From positions 1 through 7,686 of the forward strand of contig CAKQNH010000202.1 in the NCBI GenBank assembly GCA_934255105.1: a DNA stretch of 7,686 nt, in the 5' to 3' direction. Under the pieces are notes generated by a model. That model did not search any database, had not been told where the DNA came from, and saw only the letters and a program-made list of their open reading frames with translations. Below, one piece after another: positions 1 to 4,600 of this stretch (positions are counted from its first letter, which is position 1; the number at the start of each line of letters is the position of its first letter). The position numbers and the translations under genes are program-made. The DNA is from an uncultured Pirellulaceae bacterium. Its GTDB lineage: Bacteria > Planctomycetota > Planctomycetia > Pirellulales > Pirellulaceae.

Positions 1-68
1 CTCAAACTCAAACTTAAACTTAAACTTAAACTTGCAGGATATTAGTTTGAGTTTGAGTTTAAGTTTGC
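1..68. repeat. Inverted array of AAACT(T/C) hexamers forming a 24-bp hairpin
   Basis: The left side (3-33) is five consecutive copies of the hexamer AAACTT or AAACTC, and the right side (44-67) carries four copies in reverse complement (AGTTTG, AGTTTG, AGTTTA, AGTTTG). Positions 9-32 can pair with 44-67 across an 11-nt loop. As RNA this gives 22 Watson-Crick pairs and 2 G-U wobbles with no bulge. There is no T-tract after it, so it is not a classical intrinsic terminator. Isolated AAACTT copies also occur at 94-99 and 127-132. It lies before the permease gene, presumably in the gap after an upstream gene outside the window. It could be a terminator-like element or a dispersed intergenic repeat family. 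Confidence 0.8.
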
Positions 69-193
69 AAAAGCCCACACTACCCCGTGCACAAAACTTG
101 CGCCAACGCAAATTGCAGACAATCCCAAACTTTTAGCAGTCCAGACTTATCTTTTAAGCCTCATCCAATTCGCGTTTTAAGAAACTCTCGTGC

Positions 194-1567
194 ATGTCAT
201 CTATGAGTTCTACGTCGGCAGAAAAACGAGGGGGAGCGCAACAGCGGTCGGGCCTAGGGCTGCTGACGCTGGTCTCCTTGGTCGTGGCCAATATGGTCGG
301 CGCGGGCGTGTTCACATCCAGCGGTTATGCGCTGGCCACGGTAGGCAATCCGGGCCGAGTCATGTTGGCGTGGTGGCTCTGCGGGCTGTGGGCTATAGCC
401 GGCGCAATCGCCTACGGCGGACTCGCGCGTCGCCTGCCGCTGTCGGGCGGCGAATACCTTTTTCTTAGCCGCTTGGTCCATCCTTCGGTGGGTTTTTTAG
501 CGGGTTGGATTTCGCTGGTCGCCGGTTTTACCGCGCCGATCGCGTTGGCCGCTCAAGGTGCCGCGACTTACGCTTTGGGGGATGTGCCAGCCGATGACTG
601 GCGGTTGACCGCATCGGCTGTGGGGCTGATCGTGGTAGTCAGCCTGTGCCATGCAATTGGCGTCTCCCTTGGCACCGGTCTACAGAATGCGATCGTGGCG
701 GCCAAGTTGCTGCTGTTGGCGGTGATTATTGGTTGGGCATTTTTATTCAGTTCGCCCGATGCATGGCAGGGCGCCGCATTGCCCGATCGCCATGCGCACT
801 GGCTTCCTGAAGACTTGTCTGCATGGCGGGTGCTGGTCGGATCGATGTCATGGATCGCGCTGAGCTACACGGGCTTCAATGCAGCGATATACGTGGCGGG
901 GCAAGCCCGCGATTCGCGGCGCAATGTTCCACGGTCCATGTTGTGGGCGACGCTGGTAGTTACCGCTATCTATCTCCTGTTGAATTACGTCTTTGTCTAC
1001 GCGCCGGCTCCCGAATCGATTGCCAATCAGCAAAACGTGGCTTCGATAGCGGCCGCGGCCGTGGGTGGTCACTCGCTGTCCTGGCTGGTGCGAGTGACGA
1101 TTGTGCTGGCGATGATCAGCAGCGTATTTGCCATGTTATTGGCTGGTCCTCGTGTCTATCAAAGGATGGCCGAGGATGGCGTGATGCCCAGATTGTTTAG
1201 CGCGGGCGATGGTGCGCCGCTGTGGGCGACGTGGGTGCAAGCTGGGCTGAGCTGCATCGCGGTGTTTATGGCTGGCCTACTGCCGTTGATGATGTATCTG
1301 GGGCTGACTCTGTCGGCCTGCGGGGCTCTGGCCGTGCTTTCGCTGTGGTGGGCTCGCCGCCGCATCCCCGACTCGCTTCCGCTACGCTGGTGGGAAACGC
1401 TGGCCATGCTGGTCTATCTGTCGATCACGGCGGCTATACTGTGGGCATCGCGGCTGACGCACGGTCCAGAGTTTAATGCGATGCTAGTCACTTTCGGATT
1501 GGGAGTGGCCGTGTACGTCGGCTGGCGCATGTTTTCAACTTCGACACACTTACACAACACGGAATAA
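194..1567 (+). CDS. APC-family amino acid permease (457 aa)
   Basis: This is an inner-membrane secondary transporter of the amino acid-polyamine-organocation superfamily, probably carrying amino acids into the cell; the substrate is not readable from sequence. Hydrophobic segments run through the whole protein, compatible with about 12 helices, and 457 aa is normal for the family. Family landmarks are the helix-1 signature around residues 33-44 ([12 protein letters not shown]), R-L-P-L-S-G-G-E-Y at 80-88, the helix-6 end and following loop at 226-247 ([22 protein letters not shown]), and [12 protein letters not shown] at 318-329. The usual acidic residue after V-A-G is Q here. The start is ATG 194; ATG 203 is possible, and neither has a good Shine-Dalgarno. 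The stop is 2 nt before the next gene, so the two are almost surely co-transcribed. Confidence 0.93.
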   Translation: MSSMSSTSAEKRGGAQQRSGLGLLTLVSLVVANMVGAGVFTSSGYALATVGNPGRVMLAWWLCGLWAIAGAIAYGGLARRLPLSGGEYLFLSRLVHPSVGFLAGWISLVAGFTAPIALAAQGAATYALGDVPADDWRLTASAVGLIVVVSLCHAIGVSLGTGLQNAIVAAKLLLLAVIIGWAFLFSSPDAWQGAALPDRHAHWLPEDLSAWRVLVGSMSWIALSYTGFNAAIYVAGQARDSRRNVPRSMLWATLVVTAIYLLLNYVFVYAPAPESIANQQNVASIAAAAVGGHSLSWLVRVTIVLAMISSVFAMLLAGPRVYQRMAEDGVMPRLFSAGDGAPLWATWVQAGLSCIAVFMAGLLPLMMYLGLTLSACGALAVLSLWWARRRIPDSLPLRWWETLAMLVYLSITAAILWASRLTHGPEFNAMLVTFGLGVAVYVGWRMFSTSTHLHNTE

Positions 1568-1569
1568 CG

Positions 1570-3084
1570 ATGCACAGAAACATAATGATGCTGATCGCCT
1601 GTGGGTTGATCATCTGCGGCTTCACCCTTGGGTATGGTCAAGAAAAGGTCTACAAGGCCTTGGTGGTCGATGGCCAAAACAATCACCAATGGCAGGTGAC
1701 CACACCAATTATTCAAGCCACTTTGGAAAGCACGGGCCGCTTCACAGTCGACGTGGCTACCGCGCCAGCGGCCGGCGGTGACATGTCGGGGTTCAAGCCA
1801 AAGTTCTCAGACTACGATGTGGTGCTCAGCAATTACAACGGCGATCCCTGGTCCGCAGCCACCAAGACAGCCTTTGTCGATTATGTACTCGGCGGCGGTG
1901 GCTTTGTCTGCGTACACGCGGCGGACAATTCATTTCCCAACTGGGCCGAATACAATCAGATGATCGGTGTGGGCGGTTGGGGGAATCGGACGGAGAAGGA
2001 TGGCCCTTATGTTCGCTGGCGCGATGGGCGATTTGTGCGCGACACGCAACCCGGTCGCGGCGGCAGCCACGGTCAGCGGCATGAGTTCGAAGTCGTGGTC
2101 CGCAATACCGAGCATCCGATCACGCGTGGTATCCCTGCGTCCTTTATACAAGCGACCGACGAGCTGTACGCCGAACTGCGTGGGCCGGCCAAAGACATGG
2201 AAGTGCTGGCGACAGCCTTTAGCGATCCGAGCACTGGAGGGACTGGCGAGCACGAGCCGATTTTGATGGTCATCGAGGCTGGCCAAGGACGCGTATTCCA
2301 CACTACCTTGGGACACGATGCGGTGTCCGAGAGTGGCGCGGCTTTTCAAGTCACCTTGCAACGCGGGACCGAATGGGCCGCCAGCGGCGATGTGACTCAA
2401 CCCGCCGTCACCGCCGCTCTGCTGAGCAACAAACAGGCGGTCACGCGCGATCCAGCCACGCTGGTTAAGCCGACCATGCCGCCGAATGTCGATTTCAGCC
2501 ACCAACCCGACATCGAAGGCGAAGGTTGGAAATCGATTTTCAATGGCCAGGATCTCAGTGGTTGGTCGCAGAAGAATGGTCTGGCAACCTATGCAGCCGA
2601 GGATGGTGCAGTGGTCGGACGCACCGCTAAGAATAGCCCCAATTCCTTCCTGTGTTCGGAGCGTGACTACGGTGACTTTGAACTGACCTTCGAAGTCATG
2701 GTCGATCGCGAGCTGAACTCGGGCGTTCAAATCCGCTCGAAGAGCCTACCTGAGAAAGACAATGGCCGCGTGCATGGCCCGCAGGTAGAGATTGAATCTG
2801 CTCAGGGTGTGGCGGGATATGTGTACGGCGAAGCCACCGGCCGTGGTTGGCTTAGTCCTCATCAACGCCCCAGCGATGTAATGAAGGACAAGCAGTGGAA
2901 TCGATTTGCCATCCGCGCGGTCGGACCTCGCATTCAAACTTGGATTAACGGGCGAGCGATCGAGGACATCAGCGATCCCGACAGTTATCTGTCTGGATTC
3001 ATCGGGCTACAGGTCCACGGAGTTGGAGACCGCGGCCCCTTTGAAGTCCGCTGGCGCGATCTGCGGATTCGCGAGGTCAAGTAG
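1570..3084 (+). CDS. Secreted ThuA domain plus DUF1080 (3-keto-disaccharide hydrolase) fusion protein (504 aa)
   Basis: Residues 1-23 form a signal peptide (basic M-H-R, hydrophobic core, likely cut after G-Y-G), so the enzyme acts outside the cytoplasm. Residues about 27-270 are a ThuA-like domain with a glutamine-amidotransferase-like fold. Visible features are A-L-V-V-D-G near 30-35, a Y-D-V-V-L-S-N-Y strand at 82-89, [11 protein letters not shown] at 109-119, and a late [12 protein letters not shown] at 238-249. Residues about 318-504 are a DUF1080 beta-jelly-roll: [14 protein letters not shown] (319-332), N-S-G-V-Q-I-R-S (383-390), G-P-Q-V-E-I-E-S (403-410), G-L-Q-V-H-G (479-484), terminal W-R-D-L-R-I. 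In known systems ThuA works in 3-keto-trehalose/maltitol catabolism and DUF1080 proteins cleave 3-keto-glycosides, so a role in 3-keto-sugar breakdown is likely but inferred. No partner dehydrogenase is in the window. It lies 2 nt after the permease. Confidence 0.92.
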   Translation: MHRNIMMLIACGLIICGFTLGYGQEKVYKALVVDGQNNHQWQVTTPIIQATLESTGRFTVDVATAPAAGGDMSGFKPKFSDYDVVLSNYNGDPWSAATKTAFVDYVLGGGGFVCVHAADNSFPNWAEYNQMIGVGGWGNRTEKDGPYVRWRDGRFVRDTQPGRGGSHGQRHEFEVVVRNTEHPITRGIPASFIQATDELYAELRGPAKDMEVLATAFSDPSTGGTGEHEPILMVIEAGQGRVFHTTLGHDAVSESGAAFQVTLQRGTEWAASGDVTQPAVTAALLSNKQAVTRDPATLVKPTMPPNVDFSHQPDIEGEGWKSIFNGQDLSGWSQKNGLATYAAEDGAVVGRTAKNSPNSFLCSERDYGDFELTFEVMVDRELNSGVQIRSKSLPEKDNGRVHGPQVEIESAQGVAGYVYGEATGRGWLSPHQRPSDVMKDKQWNRFAIRAVGPRIQTWINGRAIEDISDPDSYLSGFIGLQVHGVGDRGPFEVRWRDLRIREVK

Positions 3085-3103
3085 ATATCGCAGTCACTCC
3101 GTA

Positions 3104-3125
3104 GCATGGGCACTGCTGCCCGTGC
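3104..3125. terminator. GC-rich hairpin between convergent genes; possible bidirectional terminator or dispersed repeat
   Basis: GCATGGGCA (3104-3112) pairs with TGCCCGTGC (3117-3125) over a CTGC tetraloop, a 9-bp stem with one T-G wobble. It starts 20 nt after the stop of the ThuA-DUF1080 gene and lies 35 nt beyond the toxin stop on the other strand, a natural place for termination of both. No T-tract follows on either side, so Rho-independent function is uncertain. From memory, similar ATGGGCA/TGCCC palindromes recur between planctomycete genes, so it may be a copy of a dispersed repeat instead. Confidence 0.5.
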
Positions 3126-3159
3126 GAGTACCGCGTTCGAGATTGTAGATTCGAAGCGA

Positions 3160-3471
3160 CTAAAGGCTGTCCTGGGAGTGACGCCGCACACGGAGAATCG
3201 TAACCGTGTCTGTATCACCAGCGTAATGGAAGACTATGCGATGGGTCGGGCGCTTTCCGATACCAAACAGAAGCTGACGCACGCCGGACTGCGAAAGCGC
3301 CTTTTCGGGAACTAAGGGACACCTCTCGGGCATACGCTCCAAGGTTGCAATAGCATGAAAGATCCGCTCATACCACTCGGTCGCTTGGCCAAGCGACCGG
3401 TGGTCGGACCACCAATCGAATGATTCTTGAATATCCATCTTCGCGGGCGACGTAATCTGAACCTTGGACAT
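3160..3471 (-). CDS. ParE/RelE-like type II toxin (103 aa)
   Basis: This is a small basic protein of the ParE/RelE superfamily, the toxin half of a type II toxin-antitoxin pair. Characteristic parts are the N-terminal strand and helix (V-Q-I-T-S-P-A-K-M-D-I-Q-E-S, residues 4-17), a second helix with W-Y-E-R-I (33-37), the E-R-M-P-E-R-C-P turn (45-52), and the C-terminal sheet with V-R-Q-L-L-F, H-R-I-V-F-H-Y and V-T-I-L-R-V-R-R-H. Length is normal for the family. ParE members poison DNA gyrase and RelE members cut ribosome-bound mRNA; the sequence alone does not say which. The ATG at 3471 follows the antitoxin TAG with no intervening base, so its translation is probably coupled to the antitoxin. 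It converges on the ThuA-DUF1080 gene. Confidence 0.88.
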   Translation of the reverse strand: MSKVQITSPAKMDIQESFDWWSDHRSLGQATEWYERIFHAIATLERMPERCPLVPEKALSQSGVRQLLFGIGKRPTHRIVFHYAGDTDTVTILRVRRHSQDSL

Positions 3472-3681
3472 CTATCGCGACTTCATGCCGTTTTTAGCGC
3501 GGAAATCGCGATCGAACTCTACGAATTCCGAGACATGCCCTGCCTCCATCGCGTCAATACCTGCTTGAATGGCTAGCCGCTCTCGATCCTTACGAAGTAA
3601 TTCGTGGATGTATTGATCGACCGTGGCGAACCCAGCCGCGATCGACAGTTCGTGCGTATCATTAGGTAGCTGTATCTGCAT
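3472..3681 (-). CDS. Antitoxin of the type II pair, ParD/RHH-like (69 aa)
   Basis: This small acidic protein is encoded directly upstream of the toxin, the standard antitoxin-first order. The N-terminus (M-Q-I-Q-L-P-N-D, then A-G-F-A-T-V-D-Q-Y-I-H-E-L-L-R-K-D-R-E-R) fits a short ribbon-helix-helix-type DNA-binding unit. The C-terminal part (A-I-Q-A-G-I-D-A-M-E-A-G-H-V-S-E-F-V-E-F-D-R-D-F-R) is the kind of helix that wraps the toxin. Start ATG 3681 is well supported by AGGAGG with a 5-nt spacer. The gene is expected to repress its own promoter together with the toxin. Family assignment rests on pattern and context. Confidence 0.85.
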   Translation of the reverse strand: MQIQLPNDTHELSIAAGFATVDQYIHELLRKDRERLAIQAGIDAMEAGHVSEFVEFDRDFRAKNGMKSR

Positions 3682-3686
3682 CAGGG

Positions 3687-3692
3687 CCTCCT
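3687..3692 (-). promoter_or_regulatory. Strong ribosome binding site of the antitoxin
   Basis: On the minus strand AGGAGG sits 5 nt before ATG 3681. It is a near-perfect anti-16S match and fixes the antitoxin start. It stands out because the large genes in this window have no recognisable Shine-Dalgarno. Confidence 0.8.
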
Positions 3693-3703
3693 ACGAGCCG
3701 CTA

Positions 3704-3715
3704 TTGTTATACCAA
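3704..3715 (-). promoter_or_regulatory. Extended -10 promoter element overlapping an imperfect palindrome (candidate TA operator)
   Basis: Reading the minus strand, TTGGTATAACAA contains TGG followed by TATAAC, an extended -10 (TGn-TATAAT type). It would start transcription near 3699, giving a leader of about 18 nt before the antitoxin ATG. The same 12 bases are palindromic at 10 of 12 positions, so an RHH antitoxin could bind over the -10. No convincing -35 was found at 16-18 nt, as is common for extended -10 promoters. Both functions are inferred from sequence only. Confidence 0.45.
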
Positions 3716-3717
3716 TC

Positions 3718-3753
3718 CCAGCAAAGCATGGGGAGGTCGCAGGCTTTTGCTGG
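3718..3753. repeat. Imperfect inverted repeat just upstream of the TA promoter
   Basis: CCAGCAAAGC (3718-3727) is the reverse complement of GCTTTTGCTGG (3743-3753) apart from one bulged base, with a 15-nt loop. It is adjacent to the -10/operator of the toxin-antitoxin pair. It could be an additional regulator site, a terminator for something reading toward the TA operon, or the scar of an insertion. Confidence 0.5.
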
Positions 3754-4162
3754 TTAGCTTTCAGGCACTCAGAAGAGTGGGGTGCTCGATTGGTTCGGAA
3801 CACTCATTCCAGGTGGAAAGAATATCATCAAATCGTTTATGGACGGTGCCGTCAATCGTCAGCCAGAAACTTGGGACAAGTTCTTGGTCGTAAAATGTAA
3901 TCATAAGTTCAGGCAATCTACTGGGGAAATTGCGAGTCTGTCTGGCCGCCAGGGCTTCATTGTCAGCATTTTTCTCGTGATTTGCAAGCATTATTTTGGA
4001 TGGCGATTGCAAGTAATGGCACTACCGTAACACTTTGAGGTCGCCAACTGAGCGTGCTCTGTCATGACGATGCCTACGAAGCGGTAGGGGCTGTTTCGGG
4101 TTCTCCGTTAAACGATTGTGTTTTGTTATCCTGTCATGCAAGCAGCCAGTTAATGAAACTGT
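3754..4162. other. AT-richer stretch without a convincing gene
   Basis: Two open frames overlap antiparallel here and at most one can be real. On the minus strand, 3761-3991 (ATG 3991, 76 aa; TTG 4012 if extended) reads M-L-A-N-H-E-K-N and ends L-L-S-A; it contains L-M-I-T-F-Y-D-Q-E-L-V-P-S-F-W. On the plus strand, 3782-4030 (GTG start, 82 aa) begins V-L-D-W-F-G-T-L-I-P-G-G-K-N and has a hydrophobic run F-I-V-S-I-F-L-V-I near its end. Neither has a Shine-Dalgarno or a family I recognise. Positions 4031-4162 contain only very short frames and a weak CCTAC/GTAGG stem at 4073-4088. The composition differs by eye from the flanking genes, which suggests acquired or decayed DNA. Confidence 0.4.
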
Positions 4163-4336
4163 ATGATGCTGAAGTTCGTCCCCGCACTGTCGCCCTGTTC
4201 TGGTCGTAAGGAGGCAGTCGCGAAATACGATCCGGTTACGAATGAAGAATATGGCCCTCGCGGAGGTTGGAAATCCGTCACGTTTGGGACGACGAGATTC
4301 ATTTCAAGGATTTTGTTGAAAAAGAAGCGGAAGTAG
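4163..4336 (+). CDS. Possible small basic protein of unknown function (57 aa)
   Basis: The frame from ATG 4163 (or ATG 4166) to TAG 4334-4336 encodes 57 residues that I do not recognise. The N-terminus M-M-L-K-F-V-P-A-L-S-P-C is followed by K-Y-D-P-V-T-N-E-E-Y-G-P-R-G-G-W-K-S-V-T-F-G and a strongly basic end, R-I-L-L-K-K-K-R-K. The central part looks protein-like and the tail could bind nucleic acid, but there is no Shine-Dalgarno and no homologue I can name. It could be the remnant of a longer gene. The antisense frames over the same bases (from TTG 4428 or ATG 4302) look less convincing. Confidence 0.3.
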   Translation: MMLKFVPALSPCSGRKEAVAKYDPVTNEEYGPRGGWKSVTFGTTRFISRILLKKKRK

Positions 4337-4458
4337 CAATGTCGGTTTTTGGGATTTATGCGTAGGGATTTCACTACTTTGGTCGATTCTAAACCTTGTT
4401 TTTTGCTATTGCAGACTGCGGCTAACAACTGCTATTTCGTATGACGGATCCAGAAAAC

Positions 4459-4464
4459 AAGGAG
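4459..4464 (+). promoter_or_regulatory. Ribosome binding site of the small lipoprotein
   Basis: AAGGAG lies 7 nt before ATG 4472. This optimal spacing is the main argument that the 42-codon frame behind it is translated. Confidence 0.7.
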
Positions 4465-4471
4465 TTCGATC

Positions 4472-4600
4472 ATGCGCATAACGATGTTGTTGCTGGCCAC
4501 TTGGCTGGTACTGCAAACGACGGCCGGCTGCACACTGACCAAAAAAGAGCAACCGCGATCGCTGAATGAATGGGGTAAGCTGTCACGGCCAAAGTTCTAG
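4472..4600 (+). CDS. Very small predicted lipoprotein (42 aa)
   Basis: The protein starts M-R-I-T, has a hydrophobic core (M-L-L-L-A-T-W-L-V-L, residues 5-14) and a lipobox-like T-A-G-C at 17-20, so cleavage before Cys20 and lipidation are expected. Position -3 is T instead of the usual L, a tolerated but weaker variant. The mature part is only 23 residues: T-L-T-K-K-E-Q-P-R-S, then L-N-E-W-G-K-L-S-R-P-K-F. AAGGAG 7 nt upstream supports the start. From memory, planctomycetes encode families of such tiny lipoproteins ending in an E-W-x-x-x-x-R-P motif; function is unknown. Its stop overlaps the stop of the convergent propeller gene. It is easily missed because of its length. Confidence 0.62.
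   Translation: MRITMLLLATWLVLQTTAGCTLTKKEQPRSLNEWGKLSRPKF

Noticed and set aside
1..68. CRISPR-like tandem repeats
   Set aside because: The units are 6 bp, contiguous and without spacers; the structure is a simple hexamer hairpin.
1930..2730. 266-aa minus-strand frame inside the ThuA-DUF1080 gene
   Set aside because: It is fully antisense to a gene with clear domain motifs and a signal peptide; its translation shows no family pattern and is a consequence of high GC codon use.
4031..4162. tRNA or tmRNA-like gene
   Set aside because: A GGTTCTCC stretch and a short stem are present, but no cloverleaf, T-loop GGTTCGAATCC or acceptor stem could be built.
4150..4428. 92-aa minus-strand frame opposite the 57-aa candidate
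   Set aside because: It needs a TTG start, has no Shine-Dalgarno, and its composition is less protein-like than the plus frame; neither is proven.
3085..4471. Integron cassette array (TA pair plus small frames)
   Set aside because: I looked for paired RYYYAAC and GTTRRRY core sites flanking the small genes. GTTAGC near 3754 and GGCTAAC near 4419 do not form matching attC pairs with stem structure.
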